A stretch of 64,000 nucleotides of DNA from JBKBUF01 sp046290815 (lineage in GTDB: Bacteria; Bacteroidota; Bacteroidia; Cytophagales; Cytophagaceae), in the NCBI GenBank assembly GCA_046290815.1, contig JBKBUF010000006.1:111242-175241 (forward strand), given 5' to 3'. Every line of letters begins with the position of its first letter. The first letter of the stretch is position 1. Of this stretch, positions 35,706-44,406 are shown one piece after another. Below the pieces are notes generated by a model. The model ran no database searches and had not been told where the DNA came from. It was given only the letters and a program-made list of their open reading frames with translations. The translations under genes were made by a program, and so were the position numbers.

Positions 35706-38366
35706 ATGAAAAAGAACTATACGCTTTTCCATTTCCTTCTTTTGCTGAGTTTATTTCCTTTCTTTTTGTCAGCTCAGATAATTATCGATGATTTTGAAGA
35801 TGGGGTCCCTACCAACTGGGTTCCGGGTTCTGACAAAATAACCTTGCAGGAAACCAATGGATATCTTAGAGTGAACAATAACGCAGTTGGTCCTAATTAT
35901 GAAGGGTTCGGAAAAACTTTCAATCCGCTTAATATGTCCAAGCACACCAAAATAAGTGTGAAGATGATGCTGCCCACCGGATCTCAACCTGTAAATATCA
36001 GAATGGACATTACCGATAATAACGGATTTGATTCTAACAGATTCCCGATTTCATTTAACCTTCCTGCGGACAGTGTTTACCATGAATACATTTTTGATTT
36101 CAACAATAAATTTCAAAGTTCATGGCCTGCAGTAAACAACCTGAATAAAGAAAGTATTGTACGAGTTTACTTTTTTGTAAACCCGGCCAGAACAGCTTTT
36201 ACCGGTACTTTCTTTATTTCTGATATTACATTGTTAAATGCCCAGGATCCTCACATCATTACTCCGGTTTCAGATTGGAAGTACCAATATGATGGGTCAG
36301 CTGCACTTTCAGGCTGGAATGAAGTTAATTTTGATGACAACTCATGGGACAGTGGCAAAGCTAAATTCGGATTTTCACTAGCTTCATTGTCTACCACTCT
36401 GGATTATGGAAGTGATGCATCTAATAAACCAATTACAGCATACTTCAGAAAGAAATTCGAATTCATAGATACTACAGCTTACAAAAACCTTATTCTCCAC
36501 TTCAATGCTGATGCAGGTGCTATTATTTATATTAACGGCGAAGAAGTCCATAGATACAACATGTCGTCAGGGTCGGTTGATGAAAATACTACAGCATCTT
36601 CTGCAGTGAACACGTTGGAACTAAAAACAAAATTACACAGAGTAATTCTACCTGAAACCTTACTTGATTCCGGATCAAATGTAATAGCTGCTGAAGTACA
36701 TCTTGCTACTCCTGCTTATGAAAGTATGATTTTTGATCTGGAGTTGACAGCTACAACCTATAAGCCTGGGCTTGTAAGAGGACCATATCTTCAGTCTGCC
36801 ACAGATACAAGTATTGTTATCAAATGGCGTACACTGCAGGAGACCGATTCAAAAGTGAGTTTTGGAAATGGACCTGCCAATCTATCAGAAAAATCAGAAA
36901 GCAATGCATTTACAACAGAACATGAAATTTTAATAAAAGGATTGACACCTGATACAAAATACTTCTATAGCATAGGTACCTCAGACATGATTTTAAGTGG
37001 AGGAGATGAGAAGCATTATTTTATTACATTACCTGCAAAAGGAACAATAAAGCCCTACAATATATGGGTGATAGGTGATGCAGGAAAAACCAATATTGAT
37101 CAACGAGCAGTAAGAGATGCCTATTACAATTACAAAGGCAACACGCATACAGATGCATGGTTGCTTCTTGGTGACAATGCCTACAACGAAGGTACGGACG
37201 AAGAGTATCAACTATCAATGTTCGAAAACATGTTTGAGGAGCTTATGAAAAACACAGTCATATGGCCTACTCCCGGCAACCATGACCTGAGAAGCTTTAT
37301 TAACTCAGATAAGATGGCTCCATATTACCAGATATTTACTGTACCTCAAAAAGGCGAAGCTGGGGGAGTGCCATCCAATACGGAAGCATATTACTCTTAT
37401 GATATCGGAAATATCCATTTTATTTCACTTGACTCTTACGGGACCAAGAGAGATTCCACTGAAGCTATGGCTGCATGGTTAAAGCAGGACCTTGCTGCAG
37501 CATCTAATGCAACATGGAAAATAGCTTACTGGCATCATCCTCCATATTCAAAAGGTTCGCACAACTCCGACAACAACAGTGACTCTGAAAGTAAAAAAAT
37601 GGTTGAGATGAGAGAACAGATCATTCCATTGCTTGAGAAGGGGGGAGTGGATCTGGTCCTAACAGGACATAGCCATAACTATGAAAGATCATATATGATT
37701 CACGGGCACTATGGATATTCTAATACCTTTTTAAACAAACCGCATATTGTCAATGCACAGATCAGCGGAAAAAAATCTCAGGGGCAGGAATATTATAAAA
37801 ATCCTGAACACGCGGAGCTGGCCAATATAGGTACCGTTTATTCTGTAGTGGGTTGTTCAGGATTAAAGAGCAGCAGCGTACGCTGGACAAGAGAGCCCGA
37901 TAATCTTATCAGCAATGCATTGATGTACACTTATTCAAACCAGCATCTTGGCTCTATGGTGATACAGGTAAACAAGGATACTATGACAGCCAGATTTCTG
38001 GACAGTAAAGGAGTAATTCAGGATGATTTCACCATTATAAAGGACAAAGAAAAAGAAATGAGTCTGGTTGTTGCTTCTATCAGCAATGCAGCAAAACATC
38101 CTGAAGACAATGCCGGAATAGTTATTTATCCTAACCCGACTGCTGGTAATGTAGCTTTAAAGTATACTCTTGATAAAGCATCTAAAGTGCACATAGAATT
38201 ACTTGATGCTTCAGGGAAAAAAATTAAAGAAGTATATACAGGAAGGCAGGAGCAGGGGGATCACACACATTATATAGATCTGGATGATCAGCATAAAGAT
38301 GTTGTCATTTTGAAGATGGTCGTGAATAAGAATACCTATATGAGGAAGATCATAAGAGTGAGATAA
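35706..38366 (+). CDS. Secreted purple-acid-phosphatase-like metallophosphoesterase with type A T9SS sorting domain
   Basis: 886 residues from the ATG at 35706 (signal peptide MKKNYTLFHFLLLLSLFPFFLSAQ); the ATG at 35646 adds an unlikely leader. Order: carbohydrate-binding-like sandwich (about 22-185), a second galactose-binding-like domain (about 200-350, with SGWNEVNFDDNSWDSGKAKF), a fibronectin-like purple-acid-phosphatase N-domain (GLVRGPYLQSATDTSIVIKW), the metallophosphatase core with GDAG near 456, LLGDNAYNEG near 487, PGNHD near 523, HHPPYS near 609 and GHSHNYERS near 654, then a type A sorting domain (IVIYPNPTAGN). Probably releases phosphate from extracellular esters at the cell surface. 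Confidence 0.92.
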   Translation: MKKNYTLFHFLLLLSLFPFFLSAQIIIDDFEDGVPTNWVPGSDKITLQETNGYLRVNNNAVGPNYEGFGKTFNPLNMSKHTKISVKMMLPTGSQPVNIRMDITDNNGFDSNRFPISFNLPADSVYHEYIFDFNNKFQSSWPAVNNLNKESIVRVYFFVNPARTAFTGTFFISDITLLNAQDPHIITPVSDWKYQYDGSAALSGWNEVNFDDNSWDSGKAKFGFSLASLSTTLDYGSDASNKPITAYFRKKFEFIDTTAYKNLILHFNADAGAIIYINGEEVHRYNMSSGSVDENTTASSAVNTLELKTKLHRVILPETLLDSGSNVIAAEVHLATPAYESMIFDLELTATTYKPGLVRGPYLQSATDTSIVIKWRTLQETDSKVSFGNGPANLSEKSESNAFTTEHEILIKGLTPDTKYFYSIGTSDMILSGGDEKHYFITLPAKGTIKPYNIWVIGDAGKTNIDQRAVRDAYYNYKGNTHTDAWLLLGDNAYNEGTDEEYQLSMFENMFEELMKNTVIWPTPGNHDLRSFINSDKMAPYYQIFTVPQKGEAGGVPSNTEAYYSYDIGNIHFISLDSYGTKRDSTEAMAAWLKQDLAAASNATWKIAYWHHPPYSKGSHNSDNNSDSESKKMVEMREQIIPLLEKGGVDLVLTGHSHNYERSYMIHGHYGYSNTFLNKPHIVNAQISGKKSQGQEYYKNPEHAELANIGTVYSVVGCSGLKSSSVRWTREPDNLISNALMYTYSNQHLGSMVIQVNKDTMTARFLDSKGVIQDDFTIIKDKEKEMSLVVASISNAAKHPEDNAGIVIYPNPTAGNVALKYTLDKASKVHIELLDASGKKIKEVYTGRQEQGDHTHYIDLDDQHKDVVILKMVVNKNTYMRKIIRVR

Positions 38367-38435
38367 CCTTAAAGGAGAGATTAGGTATCAGGTGCAATTT
38401 CATAAAAACTAAACTTTTTGGGATGTGTATAATAT

Positions 38436-38489
38436 GAAAGTTAATGACATGATGAATAATTAATCCATCCATCATAGTCATTAACTTTC
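38436..38489. repeat. Strong inverted repeat between convergent genes
   Basis: Thirteen-base perfect arms GAAAGTTAATGAC / GTCATTAACTTTC, extended inward by ATGATG/CATCAT after one bulged base. No T-run follows, so a conventional terminator is doubtful; it may be an RNA 3'-end stabiliser. Confidence 0.7.
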
Positions 38490-38497
38490 TATTGGAA

Positions 38498-39085
38498 TTA
38501 ATCTTTACCTAGGGTATAACCAAGTGTGAACTGAAAGTTCAGGTTAATAACTTTCTTATACAAGTCACTATTGAAGATAGGAAGAAGACCGAATCCCATT
38601 CTTGTTCCAAAATTTAAGCCATTTCCCAGTTCAAATTCTAAACCTGTCAAAACAGCTAAGTCAAGAGTATTATACAAATCTTTATTAGATTCCTTTTTTT
38701 CAACTCCATTAATAGTATACTTATATTTTGCCCCAAGCAGAATTGATGGCTGTGCTCCTAAATAAAAGCCAAATTTTCCTCCTAACCTCAGCATTAATGG
38801 AATATCTATATAATTTAATGTTTGGCTTTCGGTATGAACAGCACTTTTATAAGTAAATCCTTTCATTGAGAATAATACCTCAGGCTGGAATGCTACCTTT
38901 TTGGCACCTAATCTGGCATACGCTCCCAAATGTAGCCCTGATTTAAAATTGGCGTTTGTATTGACACCCGAAACTACGGAATAGTTCCATCCTGCTCTTG
39001 GTCCATACATGATCTGAGAGTAGGAAGCATATGAAACTAAAAGACAAACAATAATGGCTGTTAAAAATGTGTAAGTTTTTTTCAT
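38498..39085 (-). CDS. Outer-membrane beta-barrel protein (PorT-like/porin family)
   Basis: 195 residues with a signal peptide (MKKTYTFLTAIIVCLLVSYASYSQ) and the family pattern of small Bacteroidota outer-membrane barrels: YGPRAGWNYSVVSG at the N-terminus, repeated strand blocks (LHLGAYARLGAKKVAFQPEVLFS, YIDIPLMLRLGGKFGFYLGAQPS in shorter pieces) and a C-terminal strand ending with an aromatic-rich segment (FQFTLGYTLGKD). Belongs to the outer-membrane beta-barrel domain group. Substrate or partner is unknown. Convergent with the phosphatase gene. Confidence 0.82.
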   Translation of the reverse strand: MKKTYTFLTAIIVCLLVSYASYSQIMYGPRAGWNYSVVSGVNTNANFKSGLHLGAYARLGAKKVAFQPEVLFSMKGFTYKSAVHTESQTLNYIDIPLMLRLGGKFGFYLGAQPSILLGAKYKYTINGVEKKESNKDLYNTLDLAVLTGLEFELGNGLNFGTRMGFGLLPIFNSDLYKKVINLNFQFTLGYTLGKD

Positions 39086-39365
39086 AAGTTTAAGGTTTGA
39101 GTAGTTGTAACAGACCTTTACGAGCTTATAATCCTTTTGTTTCGTTTAACAATAATAAAATGCGGATTAATAGTTGTTTTTATTGAGATTAAACTAGAAT
39201 TTTCGATTATCTATACATGTGTTTATGTTGAAGATAAATGTATTTAAGAATGCATAATATGAATAGATTTTTAGAGTAAGATAAAATTTATTATTAAATG
39301 AAAGTATATAGGGCATGTTGTAAAGTCGGCCCTTATTTTTTAATATTAGGTTAATTAAAAAATAT

Positions 39366-39800
39366 ATGAACCCAATCAAATCCATTGGCCTTATAGCCCA
39401 CGACAATAAAAAAAATGAGATGGTAGAATGGGTGAAGCATAATAGGGAAACACTTTTAAAGCATAAGTTATATGCAACAGGCACAACCGGGAGGCTGGTA
39501 GAAGATGCACTACAGCATCCAGTGACTAAATTGCTAAGTGGTCCGCTGGGAGGTGACCAACAGATAGGAGCTTTGATCGCAGAAGGTAATATTGATATTC
39601 TCTTTTTCTTCTGGGATCCTATGCAGGCCCAACCTCATGATCCGGATGTGAAAGCTTTGATCAGATTATGTGTAGTATGGAATATACCTGTTGCATGCGA
39701 TAGAGCTACAGCGGATTTTATAATCACTTCTCCACTAATGAATGAAATTTATAAACCGGTTTTGCCGGATTATACTGCGCATTTGGATAGGAAGGTTTAA
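39366..39800 (+). CDS. mgsA: Methylglyoxal synthase
   Basis: Converts dihydroxyacetone phosphate to methylglyoxal, a bypass that frees phosphate when glycolysis stalls. The active-site residues are present: ATGTTG (phosphate loop, 37-42), SGPLGGDQQIG with catalytic Asp64, and QPHDPD with His91 at the expected 27-residue spacing. 144 residues, close to the E. coli enzyme. Stands alone between oppositely directed genes. Confidence 0.95.
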   Translation: MNPIKSIGLIAHDNKKNEMVEWVKHNRETLLKHKLYATGTTGRLVEDALQHPVTKLLSGPLGGDQQIGALIAEGNIDILFFFWDPMQAQPHDPDVKALIRLCVVWNIPVACDRATADFIITSPLMNEIYKPVLPDYTAHLDRKV

Positions 39801-39861
39801 CCATCTTTTAGTCACATCAGGAAAAATTTTCTGAAAGGGAATTTATGGTTGCCAATAATCC

Positions 39862-40671
39862 TTAATATCCTAACTCCGCATTCAAAGTTTTAATTCTGTT
39901 CCATTTTCCTTCTTCGGTTACCGGGACAGAATTAATTTCTTCCTGTGCTTTCAGCTTCAAAATTTCATTAGCTCGTTCTTTGGAATCCGGATGCGTACTT
40001 ATCCATTCAAATTCTTTAGGTAGATGTTCTTTTTCTAGTGATAATCTGAATAAAAAATTGGCAAGATGCTCGGGGTCCATATTGGCTTTGGCCATGTATT
40101 TTACTGCAGAAGCGTCTGCCTCGCTTTCCTGCTTGCGGTCAAATGCTGAGGAGGTAAGTAGCTTCACAGTTTCTTTTAATATTTCTCCTCCACCTTTATC
40201 ACCCATGGCTAGTGTCAAAAGTATAGATGCTCCTACTTCCTTAATAAGCTTTTTCATGACATGGTTGTGCTCCATGTGTGCTATTTCATGAGCCATTACA
40301 CCCGCAATTTCTTCCGGACTATTACTATAGTCTATCAATCCTGTAAGGATAACCATATTTCTTCCAGGAAGTGCAAAGGCATTGATTTCGCTGCTGTAGA
40401 TGACATGTACTTTTATTCCTTCGGGATCTATGTCATTATTCTTGCAAATTCTGTCTTTAAGGTCATTGATAAATGTTTTGATGCTGTCCGAGTCTACTTC
40501 CTTGTCTTTCTTTTTGATAAAGTCAACTATAACCTTTCCAAGCTTTTCTTCATTGGCCTTTTCAAAATTTTCTACTCCCATAATGCCAACATAATCTATC
40601 CGGCTTAATAAAAACCAGGTGGATCCGAAAAGGATAATACCAACGGCAAAATGTATCAGTGCTCTGTTCAT
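39862..40671 (-). CDS. M48 family zinc metalloprotease
   Basis: Membrane- or periplasm-associated Ste24/HtpX/BepA-like protease of 269 residues. An N-terminal hydrophobic anchor (about 6-24) is followed by the zinc motif MAHEIAHMEHNH (His128, Glu129, His132) and the third ligand region QESEADASAV (Glu182). SLEKEHLPKEFEWISTHPDSKERA matches the conserved C-terminal signature of the BepA/LoiP group. Likely acts in quality control of envelope proteins. It is the last gene of a leftward group with the DUF4870, DUF2752 and TM2 genes, about 20 bp after the first of these. Confidence 0.9.
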   Translation of the reverse strand: MNRALIHFAVGIILFGSTWFLLSRIDYVGIMGVENFEKANEEKLGKVIVDFIKKKDKEVDSDSIKTFINDLKDRICKNNDIDPEGIKVHVIYSSEINAFALPGRNMVILTGLIDYSNSPEEIAGVMAHEIAHMEHNHVMKKLIKEVGASILLTLAMGDKGGGEILKETVKLLTSSAFDRKQESEADASAVKYMAKANMDPEHLANFLFRLSLEKEHLPKEFEWISTHPDSKERANEILKLKAQEEINSVPVTEEGKWNRIKTLNAELGY

Positions 40672-40691
40672 TGCTGATTATTGTTTGAATG

Positions 40692-41123
40692 TTATGGTCT
40701 GCATACCAGGTTGGTGATTGGTCCGAAAAAAGACCACTCCACATGTTGTCCCTTTCTGGTAGTGATGGCAGTATATAGGGTGAAAATAAATTCTATTAAA
40801 TTGAAAAGCACAATGGTGATGATGTATGCGATGTACTGGTTGCTCAGCTTTAAATCACCGAAGATGATGTTCAGTGTCCAGTAAAATCCTACACTGTTCA
40901 TGGTAAGTACGGTGATTTGAGACATTAATGCCTGAGTGCAGTGCCATCTGACAAAATATGGACCCTTTCTGTTTCCCAGGAAAAAGATTAGGGTGGCGAT
41001 AAGATTTATAATTGGCAGAGGTAAGCCTACCATAAGTGCAATAACAGACATGAGATAGCTGTTGGCAGCCTTTTCCGATTCGTTATCGTCCGGTTTGTAT
41101 TCAAAGTCTTTTTTGTGTATCAT
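40692..41123 (-). CDS. DUF4870-type membrane protein
   Basis: 143 residues with three to four membrane helices. The pattern GPYFVRWHCTQALMSQ and the spacing of helices match the DUF4870 family. It overlaps the stop of the DUF2752 gene by four bases, so the two are translationally coupled. Role unknown; often found beside TM2-domain proteins in Bacteroidota. Confidence 0.78.
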   Translation of the reverse strand: MIHKKDFEYKPDDNESEKAANSYLMSVIALMVGLPLPIINLIATLIFFLGNRKGPYFVRWHCTQALMSQITVLTMNSVGFYWTLNIIFGDLKLSNQYIAYIITIVLFNLIEFIFTLYTAITTRKGQHVEWSFFGPITNLVCRP

Positions 41124-41524
41124 AAATCTTTACAGATATTCCACATCCAGTTTAGTAATATAATTCCCACGGCCGGTACTGCAATCCATTTCTTCTTTAG
41201 CAGATTTTCCGCTTTAAAATAGCAGTTATAAAAGCTGCTTTTTTTGAAGGCCAGGTCGAAACCTATCCAGGCCGGTATAGCAATAATTATAATAATAACG
41301 ATAAGGCCTAAGGGATTCATTTGAATTGATTCAGAAAAATTTCCTGAAAGGAGCAAAATTAATGCCCGGGTGATACCACAGGACGGACATGCCAGTCCTG
41401 TGGTGTTTTTAAACATGCATACATTGATGGAGTGCTTCTGACCGGAATGGATATTCCAGCCCAGCCAGGTGGCTCCGGCAATGGATAAAGAAAATGCAAG
41501 GAGATAAAGTCTATTCCTTGACAT
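41120..41524 (-). CDS. DUF2752 family membrane protein
   Basis: 134 residues, three membrane segments. The family signature is plain: FKNTTGLACPSCGITRAL, followed by a short linker and SIQMNPLG. The two cysteines in CPSC could bind a metal or form a disulphide. Function unknown. Coupled by overlap to the DUF4870 gene and separated from the TM2 gene by only five bases. Confidence 0.88.
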   Translation of the reverse strand: MSRNRLYLLAFSLSIAGATWLGWNIHSGQKHSINVCMFKNTTGLACPSCGITRALILLLSGNFSESIQMNPLGLIVIIIIIAIPAWIGFDLAFKKSSFYNCYFKAENLLKKKWIAVPAVGIILLNWMWNICKDL

Positions 41525-41529
41525 AAGTG

Positions 41530-41865
41530 TTATATAATGCTAAGTAAAAGCTGAAGGTTTTTCTCTCTGGTTCTGCCCATAATTAAAAACCAGTCAACAA
41601 TAGCCCACACATAAAATCCTCCGCAGGTAAGAAGTTTACCAACTCCTAAGCCGATATCACCTATTACAAATCTGTCAACACCCAGTGTTCCTGCCATAAT
41701 AGATAGAACAATAGAAATCGTAGGATCTTTAAGGTTTAGAGATTGTAGCTGCAAAAATTTTGCATCATCCATTTGAAGAAGTTTCTCTCTTAAAAAAGGA
41801 ATTTGATTGCTTTCGAAATACTTACCATTAGTCATTAAGTACATGTCGACTTTTTGTGCATCCAT
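41530..41865 (-). CDS. TM2 domain protein
   Basis: 111 residues with the TM2 double-helix module in the C-terminal half (GTLGVDRFVIGDIGLGVGKL, then GGFYVWAIVDWFLIMG). TM2 proteins sit in the inner membrane; no firm function is known. First gene of the TM2-DUF2752-DUF4870-M48 cassette. Confidence 0.88.
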   Translation of the reverse strand: MDAQKVDMYLMTNGKYFESNQIPFLREKLLQMDDAKFLQLQSLNLKDPTISIVLSIMAGTLGVDRFVIGDIGLGVGKLLTCGGFYVWAIVDWFLIMGRTREKNLQLLLSII

Positions 41866-42184
41866 TGTAATAAAAAAATTAAGGTTTAATAAGTCCCTAC
41901 TCTGTCGGCTTTTCGGGTTTCGCCCCGGAAATAACGGCTCCGGAACCTTAAAAACTAAAATTTATCAAATACGAAATCTGACAATTATACGGATTAATTA
42001 TTAAAGAGTTAGCAAATTTTTTCCAACTGTGGATAAGTGTCCTGGAAGTGTTTTCACGCAAAGGGAGAAAAGATTCCGCAAAGGTCGCAAAGGCTTATAA
42101 TCAAACAATAATGTGTATGAATTCTTTGTCAGGATAATTTAACAAGAAAGGGGAGAAAGGTTTAAAAGGTATTTGCCCTAAATT
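41866..42184. other. Intergenic region with CGCAAAGG repeats and a DnaA-box-like site
   Basis: 319 bp. Near 42054-42093 the sequence CGCAAAGG appears three times at irregular spacing, a composition common in dispersed Bacteroidota repeats. A perfect DnaA box (TTATCCACA on the minus strand) lies at 42028-42036. The left part (41900-41945) is rich in CCGG-type short palindromes. No gene seen. Confidence 0.45.
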
Positions 42185-42820
42185 TTAATAATTGTAGTCG
42201 AGAACTTCTTTACCTTCTTCATTTAGGTGCTCCTGATCAAGGTTTTTTATTGCAAAAATATATAAAAGGCTTAAAGCAATACAAGGTAAAACTGGAATTA
42301 AATTATTTATAAATCTAAAGTTCCCATAGATGTTGGTCATTGCTAATAGCAAAGGAGCACCAATACTGATTACAAATACAAGCAGTTTACTGTGAGCAAA
42401 TAGACTTATATAAAACTTGTATTTGTTATTTGAGGGAAAGTTATACAGAATTATTGTTAAAGTTATTTGTAATACTGCTATGAAAACATAAATGGCTATT
42501 GTACTTATTTCCGGTATATTATATTCTTCGTAAAATATTTCCAAGAGGTTAATACATAAAATACAGAAATAGGCTATTAATAATCCATAAATAACAATTG
42601 CAGCTTTACTAAATTTAGCTTCTTGTTTGAGGAAAACGTTTAAAAAGTAAAGTAGATAAATTTCAGTAATGGTTAATAATATCCGATCAATATAGGCCAA
42701 ATAAATTTGCATCAGGTCAAAACTGCTTAGGTAGTTGAAAAAATTTCTACCAGTTAAAATTATTGCATAAACAATTAAGACAATCAGCGATAGCTTAAGT
42801 GACGATTTGGAAACTTTCAT
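42185..42820 (-). CDS. Hypothetical integral membrane protein (211 aa)
   Basis: Six or seven predicted membrane helices over nearly the whole length, with a short acidic tail (NLDQEHLNEEGKEVLDYNY). No family recognised. It lies nine bases after the rhomboid protease gene in the same direction and is probably cotranscribed with it. Confidence 0.62.
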   Translation of the reverse strand: MKVSKSSLKLSLIVLIVYAIILTGRNFFNYLSSFDLMQIYLAYIDRILLTITEIYLLYFLNVFLKQEAKFSKAAIVIYGLLIAYFCILCINLLEIFYEEYNIPEISTIAIYVFIAVLQITLTIILYNFPSNNKYKFYISLFAHSKLLVFVISIGAPLLLAMTNIYGNFRFINNLIPVLPCIALSLLYIFAIKNLDQEHLNEEGKEVLDYNY

Positions 42821-42829
42821 AGAATAATT

Positions 42830-43420
42830 TTAAAAACTGAAATGCTTCAACTGCTGAAAGAAATCCGGTACAACGGTAGGATCATATATGATAGTAAAGC
42901 CAATTCCATATACTGCGCCGTAAAAATGAGCATCGTGGTTTACAAGATCTCTGGATTGCTTGCTCATGTAATAGGAGTAGATCAGATACAGAATGCCGAA
43001 AACAAATCCCGGCATCGGAATAAAAAATATTCTTATGGTACGTAAAGGGGATAAGAGTATGGAAGAAAAAATAATAGAACTTACTCCTCCGGATGCTCCT
43101 AATGAGTTATAATAGAAATTATTTTTGTGTTTTAGATAAGTAGGTATATCGCTTACAACTATCCCGCTGAGATAAAGAAAAACAAAAAGGTAAGAGCCAA
43201 AAAAACCTTCCACACTCATTCCGAAAAAGAAAAATGCGATCATGTTAAAGGCAAGATGCATGTAGTCCGCATGAATGAAGCCCGAGGTAATAAACCTGGA
43301 GAATTCATTGTATTTTTTTACCTTATAGGGAGTTAATAACCACTTGCTGTAAAGCTCAGGATTGTTCCAGGCATAGATGCTTATAACTATGGTAAGTATG
43401 GTTATAATTATGGTGAGCAT
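42830..43420 (-). CDS. Rhomboid family intramembrane serine protease
   Basis: 196-residue polytopic protease that cuts within membranes. The catalytic serine is Ser110 in SLGASGG; the paired histidine is in HDAHFYGAVYG (His165). The early histidine-rich segment GFIHADYMHLAFNM is the conserved oxyanion-side helix. Six core helices, no extra domain. Substrate unknown. Sits 15 bp downstream of the polyprenyl synthetase gene. Confidence 0.92.
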   Translation of the reverse strand: MLTIIITILTIVISIYAWNNPELYSKWLLTPYKVKKYNEFSRFITSGFIHADYMHLAFNMIAFFFFGMSVEGFFGSYLFVFLYLSGIVVSDIPTYLKHKNNFYYNSLGASGGVSSIIFSSILLSPLRTIRIFFIPMPGFVFGILYLIYSYYMSKQSRDLVNHDAHFYGAVYGIGFTIIYDPTVVPDFFQQLKHFSF

Positions 43421-43435
43421 ACTGATGGTTTAGTA

Positions 43436-44404
43436 TCAATGATCTCTTTTCATTAATTTTTCTGCAAAATCCTGCAAAAAGTGTTTCCTGTTCAAAGGTG
43501 CATTGACTTTATGCAGATGATTAAGCGCCAACTGAAAATAATGATTCATTTTGTCTTCGGTATAATTTTTTATGCCCAGTGAATCATATATCTCTTTAAC
43601 TTTTTCTACTTTATTTTTATCATTTGAACTATAAGCTGCCTGCAACTTTTTAAGATTTTCTCCGGAAGCTTTTTCAAAAGCAGTGATATATAAAAATGTC
43701 TTTTTATTGGAAGTAATATCGCCACCAACCTGTTTCCCAAACTTACTCTGATCACCATATACATCCAGCAAATCGTCCATTAGCTGAAAAGCAATACCCA
43801 TGTTGAGGCCAAACTTATTGAGGTTTTCTACTTCATTATCTTTTGCATTTGTTATTAATGCACCCAGCTTTAAACTAAAGCCTAACAAGGCTGCAGTTTT
43901 AAGACTGATCATAGCGATATATTCATCAATGCTGACTTTATCCAGTGTTTCGAAGTTCATGTCCAGTTTCTGTCCTTCACAAACTTCTGCTGCTGCTTTA
44001 TTAAAAGCCTCAATTATTTTTTTGAGATTTCCGGATTCTGCATATAAAAGTAGTTCGTAGGCTTTTACCAGCATCACATCACCGGATAAGATTGCGGTAT
44101 TGCTATCCCATTTTTTATGCACTGTTTCTTTTCCTCTTCTCAATGGAGCTTTGTCCATAATATCATCATGCATAAGTGTGAAGTTGTGAAATACTTCTAC
44201 TGCAAGAGCGGGCTTTACAGCTTTTTCCCAATCGTCTGAAAACAGATAAGCGGAAGAAAGTGCAAGCAGAGGTCTTAATCTTTTGCCTCCAAGGTTAAGG
44301 ATATATTTGATAGGTTCGTAAAGATCTGCCGGATGGCTTCCAAAGGTATATTCTGATAATTGCTTATCCAGCAGCTCCAGCGCTTTCGATTGACTAAATA
44401 ACAT
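43436..44404 (-). CDS. Polyprenyl synthetase (trans-isoprenyl diphosphate synthase)
   Basis: Makes a linear prenyl diphosphate by successive IPP additions, used for quinone side chains or carrier lipids. Both aspartate-rich metal sites are intact: HDDIMDKA (Asp80, Asp81, Asp84) and QLMDDLLDVYGD (Asp210, Asp211, Asp214). The residues before the first site (VEVFHNFTLM) include bulky aromatics that help set chain length, but the product length cannot be told. Starts two bases after the rnr stop, so it is cotranscribed with rnr. Confidence 0.92.
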   Translation of the reverse strand: MLFSQSKALELLDKQLSEYTFGSHPADLYEPIKYILNLGGKRLRPLLALSSAYLFSDDWEKAVKPALAVEVFHNFTLMHDDIMDKAPLRRGKETVHKKWDSNTAILSGDVMLVKAYELLLYAESGNLKKIIEAFNKAAAEVCEGQKLDMNFETLDKVSIDEYIAMISLKTAALLGFSLKLGALITNAKDNEVENLNKFGLNMGIAFQLMDDLLDVYGDQSKFGKQVGGDITSNKKTFLYITAFEKASGENLKKLQAAYSSNDKNKVEKVKEIYDSLGIKNYTEDKMNHYFQLALNHLHKVNAPLNRKHFLQDFAEKLMKRDH

Positions 44405-44406
44405 GA

